From an uncultured Clostridium sp. (lineage in GTDB: Bacteria > Bacillota > Clostridia > TANB77 > CAG-508), in contig CANEMG010000070.1 in the NCBI GenBank assembly GCA_947428535.1, positions 1 to 5,871 on the forward strand: a stretch of DNA of 5,871 nucleotides. Reading direction: 5' to 3'. Both the position numbers and the translations under genes were made by a program. Below the pieces are notes generated by a model that worked only from the letters and a program-made list of their open reading frames with translations, searched no databases and was not told where the DNA came from. This document shows positions 1 through 5,871 of the stretch, one piece after another (position 1 is the stretch's first letter; each line of letters begins with the position of its first letter).

Positions 1-77
1 ATACTTTCTATTTGCTCTTTTAAATACTTTTCTCCATTATATGTAGCTAATAAAATATCTACTCTTTTTGCTTCCAT
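1..77 (-). CDS. Family 2 glycosyltransferase, N-terminal fragment (cut by window edge)
   Basis: Only the first 25 codons are inside the window. They read MEAKRVDILLATYNGEKYLK and then EQIES. A short beta strand followed by an LATYNGEKYL-type motif and an amphipathic helix is the classic opening of GT2 (GT-A fold) glycosyltransferases, where this strand begins the nucleotide-sugar binding site. The best-known relatives with this opening are rhamnosyltransferases of the RgpB/WbbL kind, but sugar specificity cannot be read from this fragment. The ATG at 75-77 is chosen because AGGA lies at 83-86, 5 nt upstream. The gene follows the ABC-2 permease by 45 bp on the same strand, so it is probably co-transcribed with it. 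It would act in the cytoplasm, adding sugars to a lipid-linked chain. The family call is firm; the exact role is inferred. Confidence 0.85.
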   Translation of the reverse strand, partial: MEAKRVDILLATYNGEKYLKEQIES

Positions 78-92
78 ATAAATCCTCTCTTT

Positions 93-112
93 AAATATTA
101 CAACTAATATTT
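93..112. repeat. Perfect 8-bp AT-only inverted repeat between permease and glycosyltransferase
   Basis: AAATATTA (93-100) and TAATATTT (105-112) are exact reverse complements around a 4-nt loop. The hairpin lies in the 45-bp gap between the permease stop and the glycosyltransferase ribosome binding site. On the plus strand it is followed by a T-rich run. On the transcribed minus strand it is followed by AAAGAGAGG, so it does not look like a terminator for this operon. The stem has no G-C pairs and is weak. It may slightly affect mRNA stability or translation of the next gene, or it may be chance in AT-rich DNA. Confidence 0.35.
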
Positions 113-122
113 TTTATTTTTA

Positions 123-914
123 TTATAATACATCTGCAAAGTCTTTTTTAGTTTTCTTAAATACTCTATTTCCCCACATAAATACTATTATAGTTATTAT
201 CCAGAATATTAATGTATACATTCCATTACTTTCTGTAATAATTGTAGAGTTTTCCATAAATGCTTGTCTAAATCCTTCTACTAAATATGTAAATGGCATA
301 CATTTAAATAAATATACTATTTTAGATCCTGCTCTAAAATCTAGATTCCATATTATTGGTGTAAACCACATACATAATTGTATTACTATTGTTAGTAATT
401 GTGCAAAGTCTGGTACTACTGTTGTTAATGCTGATGTAAATCTTGTTAGTGCTATTATAAAACATATTGCACAAAATAATATATATATAACATTTAAGAT
501 ATTTGGTATATATCCAAATATTGATGATACCACTACTGCTATGAATATTAGAAATATTCCTATAAAACTTGCTGATGTAAGTGATATAACTGGTATAATG
601 TCTACTGGAAATACAACCTTTTTTACTAGATAACTATAATTTCTTATCGAATTGCTGGCTGTAAGTATTGCATCACTACAAAACATCCACATTGACATTC
701 CTGGTAAAAACCACACTACATATGGATACTCTCCTGCACTGTTTGATTTTAAAATATATTGAAATACTATTACATATGTTATCATAAATACAAATGGTTG
801 TATGAACCCCCATATTGTTCCTAAGCTTGTATTTGCAAATCTATTTCTAAAATCATTCTTTCCAAGTTTTATTGCTATTTTTCTATTTTTAAAAAGTATT
901 CTAAAAAATTCCAT
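123..914 (-). CDS. ABC-2 type polysaccharide export permease (Wzm/TagG/RgpC-like)
   Basis: This 263-residue membrane protein is the transmembrane subunit of an ABC transporter that exports lipid-linked polysaccharide or teichoic acid. An N-terminal amphipathic stretch with FRNRFANTSLGTIWGFIQP (about residues 22-40) matches the conserved region before TM1 of this family. About six hydrophobic segments follow (near 32-52, 65-85, 108-132, 140-160, 168-190 and 232-248). LVKKVVFPVDIIP (97-109) and the aromatic MWFTPIIW region (182-189) are also typical. The length is normal for the family (about 260). I chose the ATG at 912-914 because AAGGA lies at 921-925, 6 nt upstream. An in-frame TTG at 933-935 would add seven lysine-rich residues but has no good binding site. 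A consensus promoter lies just upstream. The partner ATPase is not adjacent: the next gene is a glycosyltransferase. Substrate unknown; Wzm, TagG and RgpC are close alternatives. Confidence 0.85.
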   Translation of the reverse strand: MEFFRILFKNRKIAIKLGKNDFRNRFANTSLGTIWGFIQPFVFMITYVIVFQYILKSNSAGEYPYVVWFLPGMSMWMFCSDAILTASNSIRNYSYLVKKVVFPVDIIPVISLTSASFIGIFLIFIAVVVSSIFGYIPNILNVIYILFCAICFIIALTRFTSALTTVVPDFAQLLTIVIQLCMWFTPIIWNLDFRAGSKIVYLFKCMPFTYLVEGFRQAFMENSTIITESNGMYTLIFWIITIIVFMWGNRVFKKTKKDFADVL

Positions 915-920
915 TTCTTT

Positions 921-925
921 TCCTT
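921..925 (-). promoter_or_regulatory. Ribosome binding site of the ABC-2 permease
   Basis: AAGGA on the minus strand lies 6 nt before the ATG at 912-914. It decides the start in favour of this ATG over the upstream in-frame TTG at 933-935. Confidence 0.7.
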
Positions 926-950
926 TTTTACCCAATAATTTTTCTTTTGC

Positions 951-979
951 ATTATATCATTTAAATCCATATTTTTCAA
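951..979 (-). promoter_or_regulatory. Sigma-A type promoter for the permease unit
   Basis: On the minus strand a -35 box TTGAAA (974-979) is followed after exactly 17 bp by a perfect -10 box TATAAT (951-956). Transcription would start near 944, leaving a leader of about 30 nt before the permease ATG. The promoter lies just downstream of the hairpin terminator that ends the preceding unit, so the permease and glycosyltransferase probably form a separately transcribed unit. Spacing and sequence are near consensus, although AT-rich DNA raises the chance of false matches. Confidence 0.7.
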
Positions 980-1016
980 CTTTTTCTTACGTTTTTAACT
1001 TGAATATTATAATTTC

Positions 1017-1060
1017 TAAAAATATAGCGCTCTCAATATAAAATTAAGAACGCTATTATA
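1017..1060 (-). terminator. Rho-independent terminator downstream of galE and the remnant
   Basis: ATAGCG (1024-1029) pairs with CGCTAT (1051-1056). The pairing continues inward through 1030-1036 with 1044-1050 and outward, past a one-base bulge at 1057, by two pairs. The loop is seven bases (1037-1043). Two inner pairs are G-U only in the minus-strand RNA (A-C on the plus strand), so the stem is best formed by the minus-strand transcript. On that strand it is followed by UAUUUUUA. T-rich sequence also follows on the plus strand, so some bidirectional activity is possible, but no plus-strand gene is seen here. Confidence 0.7.
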
Positions 1061-1074
1061 ACTTTTTTAATTTT

Positions 1075-1185
1075 TTATATTTCAATTGTATCTCCTACTC
1101 TTCCTGTAACATCTGATGTCAAAGTGACAACAGGGCGAATACCAATATTGAAAACACCATCAGCATAACTAGGTTTTATCCCTTC
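1075..1185 (-). pseudogene. Orphan C-terminal remnant of a surface/pilin-like protein (GIRPVVTL motif)
   Basis: An open stretch of 36 codons ending in TAA reads EGIKPSYADGVFNIG, then IRPVVTLTSDVTGRV and GDTIEI. It has no in-frame ATG or ribosome binding site and begins directly after an in-frame TAA (1186-1188), so it cannot be a complete gene. The GIRPVVTL pattern followed by S-D-V resembles the C-terminal end of large secreted or prepilin-like clostridial proteins, often ending in (G/R)(I/V)RPVV(S/T)L. That likeness is from memory and has not been searched. The fragment starts 7 bp after the galE stop and is followed by a hairpin terminator, as if the 3' end of another gene with its terminator had been joined behind galE. 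The dense, protein-like composition with few Lys/Asn differs from the random AT-rich translation expected of spacer DNA. Confidence 0.6.
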
Positions 1186-1192
1186 TTATAAT

Positions 1193-2191
1193 TTACATAT
1201 TATTTTTCTCATAATTCCAAGCATCTCTACAAATATCTTCTAAAGTTTTTTCAGTTTTCCATCCTAATTCTTCTAAAGCCTTTGAAGGATCTGCATAATA
1301 TTCTGCTAAATCTCCAGCTCTTCTATCAACAATTTTATAGTTTACTTTTACATCATTTACTTTTTGGAAAGTATTTACAAGTTCTAAAACACTTACCCCT
1401 TTTCCAGAACCCAAATTATATATTTTAAGCCCATCTTTCATTTTTTCTAAAGCTTTTACATGACCTTTAGATAAATCTACAACATGTATATAATCTCTTA
1501 CACCTGTTCCATCAGGTGTTGGATAATCATTTCCAAAAATACTTAATTGCTCTAATTTTCCAGAAGCTACTTTCATAATATATGGCATTAAATTATTTGG
1601 AATTCCATTTGGTTCTTCTCCAATTAATCCAGACTCGTGTGCTCCAACAGGATTAAAGTATCTAAGAATTGTTATATTCCAGCTATTATCTGAAAAGTAT
1701 AAGTCCTCTAATATTTTTTCTATCATAGCTTTTGTAGTTCCATATGGACTAGTAGTTTCACCTCTTCCAAATTCCTCTTTATATTTAGGAACACCTGGAT
1801 CACCATATACTGTTGCTGAAGAACTAAATACTATTTTTTTTACATTATGTGCTCCCATCACTTCTAAAAGATTTGTTGTACTAATTAAATTGTTTGAATA
1901 ATACATTATCGGTTTTTTTACTGACTCTCCAACAGCTTTATATCCCGCAAAATGTATTACGCTATCTATATCTTTCTCTTCTACAAATATTTTGTCTAAT
2001 TCATCTTTATTTGTTAAATCACATTTATAAAATTTTATTTTTTTTCCTGTAATTTTCTCTAACTTTTCTAATACATTTTCTTTACTGTTATAAAGATTAT
2101 CTGCTATTACAACATCATAATTTGTATTTACAAGTTCAACCACTGTATGTGACCCTATAAATCCTAATCCGCCTGTTACTAATATTTTCAT
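1193..2191 (-). CDS. galE: UDP-glucose 4-epimerase
   Basis: GalE interconverts UDP-glucose and UDP-galactose in the cytoplasm (some members also UDP-GlcNAc/GalNAc), supplying galactose donors for the polysaccharide. It is an extended short-chain dehydrogenase. The NAD-binding G-x-x-G-x-x-G motif is at residues 7-13 (TGGLGFIGSH), FAGYKAVGESV at 81-91, catalytic Ser in SSSATVYG (123-130), and the Y-x-x-x-K pair is Tyr150/Lys154. RYFNPVGAHESG (177-188) and GTGVRDYIHVVDL (228-240) are standard substrate-domain signatures. The ATG at 2189-2191 has AAGGAG at 2199-2204, 7 nt upstream. At 332 residues it is slightly short: it ends in NYEKNNM, whereas family members usually continue with a short Asn-Pro-x-Gly-Tyr-type tail. 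All catalytic residues are present, so it is probably active. It sits 95 bp downstream of the split DUF6077 gene. Confidence 0.95.
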   Translation of the reverse strand: MKILVTGGLGFIGSHTVVELVNTNYDVVIADNLYNSKENVLEKLEKITGKKIKFYKCDLTNKDELDKIFVEEKDIDSVIHFAGYKAVGESVKKPIMYYSNNLISTTNLLEVMGAHNVKKIVFSSSATVYGDPGVPKYKEEFGRGETTSPYGTTKAMIEKILEDLYFSDNSWNITILRYFNPVGAHESGLIGEEPNGIPNNLMPYIMKVASGKLEQLSIFGNDYPTPDGTGVRDYIHVVDLSKGHVKALEKMKDGLKIYNLGSGKGVSVLELVNTFQKVNDVKVNYKIVDRRAGDLAEYYADPSKALEELGWKTEKTLEDICRDAWNYEKNNM

Positions 2192-2198
2192 TTTATAG

Positions 2199-2204
2199 CT
2201 CCTT
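2199..2204 (-). promoter_or_regulatory. Strong ribosome binding site of galE
   Basis: AAGGAG on the minus strand, 7 nt before the galE ATG, preceded by a run of A. This is close to ideal and confirms the start. Confidence 0.75.
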
Positions 2205-2270
2205 TTTTTTCTAAATTTATTATTTTACTAACTTATTCTTTTAATTTTATTATTTTGCAAGCTTTACTAA

Positions 2271-2301
2271 ATTATAATACTTCATTTTATTTACTTTGCA
2301 A
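2271..2301 (-). promoter_or_regulatory. Possible weak promoter upstream of galE
   Basis: TATAAT (2271-2276) on the minus strand lies in the gap after the DUF6077 C-terminal cistron. A TTGCAA sequence 19 bp further upstream (2296-2301), inside the end of that cistron, could serve as the -35 box, but the spacing is longer than the usual 17 bp. I see no terminator hairpin in the gap, so galE could equally be transcribed from upstream. Confidence 0.3.
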
Positions 2302-3042
2302 CTTATAAACTTCAAAATTAGGTGTTTCATTTATTTTTATAAAATTATAATCTTCCATTTTCCCAGATAATGGAACTGATTTTTTAGTTACTACATAATT
2401 ACAATTATTTTGATTTGCTTTTTTAGAAATTTCTTTTGCATCTCCAGAATTTAAAGCTTGTACTATTTCATTATCTAGATAAATTCCTTGTGGTACTCTT
2501 CTATAAGCCAGTTCAATAGTAGCATCAAATTGTCTAATATGTGCAATCATTGTTTCAGGAACAATAGCTTTCTTATAATCAGATTCATCTAATCCAATAA
2601 TTTGTGTTATAAGTAAATTCTCATCTGGAATTTTATATGGATTCCCTACTTCTACATAATTCTCATAAACATAAATATATTTTCCACTAACAATAATTAT
2701 TAAACATATACTTATTGCTATTATAACTTTTTGTATTTTTCCTTCACTTTCATTTATAACTTTTACTGCTGCATAGGCTATTGTAACTCCAAGTGGTATT
2801 ATCCAAAATACCCTCCAATAAACACTATCTGTAAATATCGGTCTTATAATTCTATTAAATACTGGATTTAAAGTTATAATTAGTGTAATTATTGAATAAT
2901 AAAACATAAAATTTTTTATTTTCTTATTTTTTTCTCTAAAACCTATATATATTATAGACACTAAAAATAATGCAATAAACATTCCAGTTCCCATAAACTG
3001 TGAAAATGTTTCTTTTATTACTTCTATGTTTTCTTTAAACAT
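2287..3042 (-). CDS. DUF6077-type membrane protein, C-terminal half (split gene, second cistron)
   Basis: This 251-residue product carries four hydrophobic segments (about residues 21-36, 45-60, 78-96 and 104-122) and then about 130 residues of soluble, probably extracytoplasmic, domain. The TDSVYWRVFWIIPLGVTIAYA block (71-91) resembles the late membrane region that follows the N-terminal half in intact DUF6077 proteins, and the tail (NCNYVVTKKS, 213-222) resembles the small C-terminal domain often found on GT-C type enzymes. It begins with ATG at 3040-3042 and has a good binding site, GAGGTG (3048-3053), 5 nt upstream. It follows the N-terminal half by 43 bp. Together the two halves (359 + 251 residues) have the size expected of one intact protein. 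Whether the half proteins assemble is unknown. The match to DUF6077 is from recognition, not a search. Confidence 0.7.
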   Translation of the reverse strand: MFKENIEVIKETFSQFMGTGMFIALFLVSIIYIGFREKNKKIKNFMFYYSIITLIITLNPVFNRIIRPIFTDSVYWRVFWIIPLGVTIAYAAVKVINESEGKIQKVIIAISICLIIIVSGKYIYVYENYVEVGNPYKIPDENLLITQIIGLDESDYKKAIVPETMIAHIRQFDATIELAYRRVPQGIYLDNEIVQALNSGDAKEISKKANQNNCNYVVTKKSVPLSGKMEDYNFIKINETPNFEVYKLQSK

Positions 3043-3047
3043 TTTTT

Positions 3048-3053
3048 CACCTC
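3048..3053 (-). promoter_or_regulatory. Ribosome binding site for the second DUF6077 cistron
   Basis: GAGGTG on the minus strand, 5 nt before the ATG at 3040-3042. It matters because it would let the C-terminal half be translated independently although all three frames are closed between the two halves. Confidence 0.65.
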
Positions 3054-3085
3054 ATCTATTACTTCTCTTATTTTATCTTAATTAT

Positions 3086-4165
3086 CTATCCGAAAAAATA
3101 TATTCCACCATAAAATATTGCAGGAAGACAACAAATAAAACATAAAACTAAATTTTTTATTCTAATAAGATTTTCTTTATTAATTAAATCATTATATTTT
3201 ACTTTAGAAAGTTCATATATTAAAGACAAACTCATTAGCACTATTGGTGGAAGTGCTATTCCCATAGTTGTTGTAAACACCCCTCCTAAAATTGTAATAA
3301 ATAATATCAAACAACTTCCAAATTTAAAATCATTTTCTTCTGCAATAATAAACATTAGCCAAACTGCTGGAATTATGATATTAGCTAAAACTGCTTTTCC
3401 TTGCCATATGCGGAATAAAAGAAAAGTAAAATTAGTTCTAACTGAATAATTCCCCCATATGTGCAATATACACATTATTAATAAAAATGTAAAAACTTTT
3501 TTCTTATCTCCATCAAACAATTTATTAGCAAATACTGCATAAATCATATATGCAAGTGGTATAAAAACAATTGGTAAAATTGTGTGAGCTGTAATTGCTG
3601 GATGCATTTTTATTAAGTCAGATACTATAGCTATATATAAAGGAAATGGGCCTAATCTATATCTTGCTGCTAAATGTTCTCCTTCTTCTGAACCAGTTTG
3701 TGCAGAATATTTGTATAATGTATTAGTTTGAATTGCTGTTGTTGCAGTTGCTACATAAGTTGCATCATCTCCATCTTCATGCATATATTTTACTAAAGGA
3801 TAAACTTGAAGCATCACTAATATAATAGTTAATATTAGTAATATTTTTGGAACTTCCTTTAGAAATCTACCTATTCCCTTAAAAATTCCCTTAATATTAA
3901 AAATATTAACTATCACAGACACAATAGATAAGCTAGCAACTATAATAGTATATAATTTCATTAGTCCTGTAAAGCTTTTACCATAATGAATCATTGGAAC
4001 TGAAATAAGTTCACATATAGCAAATTCTGATATTATTCCAACTATAAAAGCTAATACAAGATTATTTTTTTCCTTTGACAAAAATATTCTAAGAACCAAT
4101 AATCCTATTAAAACTGGTATTACAAATAAAATAGCTCCTGTATATATTGTTCTATATAATCCCAT
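3086..4165 (-). CDS. DUF6077-type GT-C-like membrane protein, N-terminal half (split gene, first cistron)
   Basis: The product is a polytopic membrane protein of 359 residues. After about four hydrophobic segments comes an extracytoplasmic loop with the acidic cluster MHEDGDDATYVATATTAIQT (128-147), then RYRLGPFPLYIAIVSDLIKM (168-187), AHTILPIVFIPLAYMIYA (193-210) and TFLLFRIWQGKAVLANIIIP (247-266). These blocks are characteristic of DUF6077 proteins as I know them. An acidic DD/ED pair in the first outer loop is also the hallmark of GT-C glycosyltransferases that use polyprenyl-phosphate sugars, so a sugar-transfer role is a reasonable inference. The protein ends at GGIYFFG followed by TAG, about where intact members enter the loop before their final membrane segments. 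Its ATG overlaps the polymerase stop by one base (TAATG), with AAAGGAG at 4176-4182, suggesting coupled translation. Confidence 0.75.
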   Translation of the reverse strand: MGLYRTIYTGAILFVIPVLIGLLVLRIFLSKEKNNLVLAFIVGIISEFAICELISVPMIHYGKSFTGLMKLYTIIVASLSIVSVIVNIFNIKGIFKGIGRFLKEVPKILLILTIILVMLQVYPLVKYMHEDGDDATYVATATTAIQTNTLYKYSAQTGSEEGEHLAARYRLGPFPLYIAIVSDLIKMHPAITAHTILPIVFIPLAYMIYAVFANKLFDGDKKKVFTFLLIMCILHIWGNYSVRTNFTFLLFRIWQGKAVLANIIIPAVWLMFIIAEENDFKFGSCLILFITILGGVFTTTMGIALPPIVLMSLSLIYELSKVKYNDLINKENLIRIKNLVLCFICCLPAIFYGGIYFFG

Positions 4166-5614
4166 TATTCATTTTCTCCTTTTTCTAACTTTATATAATC
4201 ATCTGTTGTTTCTAAATTTTCATCAATTATCTCTTCATCTTGAGAATATTTATCTACAAAATCTATATTACTTACTTCTTCTAATCCTTGATTTTCTTCT
4301 GCATTATTTGGATCAAATTCTATTTTTTTAAGAACTACTTTTTTCTTTTCTTGTATACTATTTGCATGTAGTAATGGAATACTTATAAACATTATTAAAC
4401 ATACTGTATCTGCACAACCAATAGAAAACCTTCCTAAACTTTCAAATGCACTATATATAGCATAACTTATAAATGCACTTATATAGAGAGTTTTAAATTT
4501 ATTTTCTATATTAGATCTTATTACTTTTACTATAACCCACATATAGAGAGAAATTAAATAAACCACTTCCATAATTCCGCCTGTTACTAACATATCTACA
4601 TAAAAACTATGGAATTGAGTAATATTACCATAATTTTTTACAGTTTCTAATGCTTTAGTACCAACAAATCTTCCTACTCCAAAAGCCATTGTTTTATTAT
4701 TTTGGTTTACTAAATCTATACCTATTTCCCAAATATCAGATCTTCCTGTAAAATTTTTTATACTTTTTTTTCTAATAAATACTGTTTCTATTTTTTGTAC
4801 AATTTCTGGATGATTTTCATAAACTGTTTTAACAGATATGCCACATAAAATAGCGAATAATATAAATATTAGAAGTTTATATCTTATTTTTATTTTTGGT
4901 GTAGTAACAAAAAATAAAAATATAAAAATTGCTGTACATAGCATTCCTGTTCTAGAAATTGTAAGAACCAAACTAATTCCAAAAATTATTAATGGAATTA
5001 TATACCTTTTTTGTCCATATTTCATTATTAAAAATATATTTGAAATTATTGAAATATATAAAAATATAGCAAATTGGTTTCTATGGGCAAAAAAACTTTT
5101 TGAGCCAGCATATTTTTCAGTTACATTTGTTCCAAACAAAGATAATATTTCTTGGTTATATATAATAATATTCGCTATACATGCTACTACTCCGAAGCCA
5201 AACTACTCCCTTAAAAAAAACATATATGTTCTTCTCGTTTACTTCTATATTAAGTAATGCTATAAAGAAAAATGCTATATTTATCGCAATACAAATAATG
5301 TTTGCAAAATCCATAATTTCATAATTTCCACTCTTATAGTTTGGAACTTGAATCCAAAGCATAATTCCTGTTGTTATTAATAGTAAAACAGATTGTATAA
5401 CTATATTTTTGCCAAATTTTATTTTCTTAAATAAAAACACAGTTAAAACTATGCATTCTATTCCAAAGCATATTGCCATCTCTTTAACACCAACACCATT
5501 AGAGGTCTTAGTATTATAATTAGCCATAAACAGTGGTATGTAATTTAAAAGTAATATAAGAAACAAAATAAGTGGTAATTTATTTTGCTTTCTTATTTTC
5601 TTTGGAATCATCAT
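4165..5614 (-). pseudogene. Wzy/O-antigen-ligase-type polymerase, broken by a +1 frameshift
   Basis: The N-terminal part (5156-5614) encodes MMIPKKIRKQ and several membrane segments up to KGVVW (residues 135-139), then runs into out-of-frame sequence and a TAA at 5156-5158. The next frame continues seamlessly with FGVVACIANIIIYNQEIL, then FGTNVTEK. Removing one base near 5197 gives one 482-residue protein, normal for the family. Downstream marks of the O-antigen ligase/Wzy_C family include FFAHRNQFAIFL (joined residues about 164-175), SRTGM, TGRSDIWEIG (about 289-298), FGVGRF and QFHSFYVDMLVTGG (about 333-346, with the conserved His). The C-terminal 51 residues are an unusual tail with 19 Asp/Glu. 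Intact, it would polymerise repeat units at the outer face of the membrane. The start at 5614 follows AAAGGA (5627-5632, spacing 12) or GGA (5622-5624, spacing 7). A sequencing error or recoding cannot be excluded. Confidence 0.85.
5193..5205 (-). other. Frameshift site in the polymerase gene
   Basis: On the coding strand GGA GTA GTT TGG is read in the upstream frame, and TTC GGA GTA GTA GCA is the continuation in the downstream frame; a single extra C (G at 5197 on the plus strand) separates them. The downstream frame is closed just upstream by TAG at 5203-5205, so the change must lie between there and about 5193. The nearby T8 run (5213-5220) is read in the correct frame on both sides and is not the site. 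Confidence 0.8.
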
Positions 5615-5664
5615 TTTGAAATCCGTTCCTTTCTCACTTTAGGAATCTCGCTATTACTAATAAT

Positions 5665-5871
5665 TTAAACATTATCTTCTTTCTTAGAAATTACTAGTAA
5701 TAATATAAAAAGTCCCCATAATGTGATTTTTGAAATCATATTTGCTATTGCAAATCCTGTAAGACCATAACTTTTGCTAAAAAAATATCCAAGTCCTATA
5801 AAGATACAAAAATATCCTATATATGTTATAAGTAATTTATTTGTATTACTAAATTTTAGTAATACTGATTT
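5665..5871 (-). CDS. Wzx-type polysaccharide flippase, C-terminal fragment (cut by window edge)
   Basis: The last 68 codons of a membrane protein enter from the right edge and end with TAA at 5665-5667. They encode two hydrophobic segments, LLITYIGYFCIFIGLGYFF and then ITLWGLFILLLVI, separated by SKSYGLTGFAIANMIS, and a short charged end KKEDNV. The pattern (two final helices joined by a G-x-x-G-x-A-x-A-type loop) is typical of the end of Wzx/MurJ-like MOP-family flippases, which move undecaprenyl-linked repeat units across the membrane. The position directly before a Wzy-type polymerase, with a 50-bp gap and no terminator, supports this. The fragment is short, so another polytopic membrane protein of the locus remains possible. 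Confidence 0.65.
   Translation of the reverse strand, partial: KSVLLKFSNTNKLLITYIGYFCIFIGLGYFFSKSYGLTGFAIANMISKITLWGLFILLLVISKKEDNV

Noticed and set aside
802..1041. Plus-strand open frame of 79 codons opposite the permease start and terminator
   Set aside because: It lies antisense to the permease 5' end, its promoter and the hairpin. No ribosome binding site or recognisable protein features; low-complexity Phe/Leu/Ser/Asn translation typical of a shadow frame.
1128..1181. Small out-of-frame ATG frame of about 15 codons inside the remnant
   Set aside because: No suitably spaced ribosome binding site and no recognisable product; the remnant frame explains the sequence better.
2224..2270. 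Direct repeat TTTACTAA (2224-2231 and 2263-2270) upstream of galE
   Set aside because: Only 8 bp, 39 bp apart, in very AT-rich spacer; not enough for an operator claim.
5137..5139. TTG as a separate start for the downstream part of the polymerase
   Set aside because: The coding frame continues upstream through FGVVACIANIIIYNQ to 5202, and this TTG is the Leu codon before FGTNVTEK. It is an internal codon, not an initiation site.
5213..5220. Run of eight T (coding strand) as a phase-variation tract in the polymerase
   Set aside because: The frame is correct on both sides of the run (YVFFKGVVW), so the break is not there. Slippage at this run could still occur, but nothing in the sequence shows it.
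4838..5257. Plus-strand open frame of 139 codons opposite the polymerase gene
   Set aside because: Antisense to a gene with clear family motifs, composition is Ile/Asn/Tyr-rich shadow translation, and no ribosome binding site was seen.
5690..5701. 12-bp palindrome ATTACTAGTAAT
   Set aside because: It lies within the flippase coding end, has no partner feature, and such palindromes are common in AT-rich DNA.

Overview
This AT-rich window (roughly a quarter G+C by eye) lies inside a bacterial cell-surface polysaccharide biosynthesis locus. All recognisable genes are on the minus strand. Strong AGGAG/AGGTG-type ribosome binding sites, a consensus sigma-A promoter, TAA/TAG stops with TGG for Trp, and a DUF6077-like membrane protein point to a low-G+C Bacillota, most likely a Clostridia-type organism. 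I cannot name the species.

The minus-strand order of transcription runs from high to low coordinates. It starts with the last 68 codons of a Wzx-type flippase (5665-5871). Next is a Wzy/O-antigen-ligase-type polymerase (4165-5614) broken by a single-base frameshift near 5197. Its stop overlaps the start of a DUF6077-type, GT-C-like membrane protein that is split into two cistrons (3086-4165 and 2287-3042). galE follows (1193-2191). Next comes a stretch of about 280 bp holding a 36-residue gene remnant, a hairpin terminator and a consensus promoter. That promoter drives a second unit: an ABC-2 polysaccharide export permease (123-914) and the first 25 codons of a GT2 glycosyltransferase (1-77).

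Functionally, GalE would supply UDP-galactose (and perhaps UDP-GalNAc). Cytoplasmic glycosyltransferases such as the GT2 would build repeat units. The flippase and polymerase would export and polymerise them, and the DUF6077 protein may add a lipid-linked sugar at the outer face of the membrane. The ABC-2 permease belongs to a different export logic (Wzm/Wzt, TagGH or RgpC/D type), so two export systems sit side by side.

The most notable observations are signs of decay and recombination. The polymerase is frameshifted, and removing one base restores a 482-residue protein. The DUF6077 gene is cut at a spacer with stops in all three frames but a good ribosome binding site for the second half. 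GalE stops just short of its usual C-terminal tail, and 7 bp later comes the orphan C-terminus of an unrelated surface-type protein with that gene's probable terminator. I did not find a clearly new defence or mobile system, and there is no CRISPR array, rRNA, tRNA or insertion sequence.
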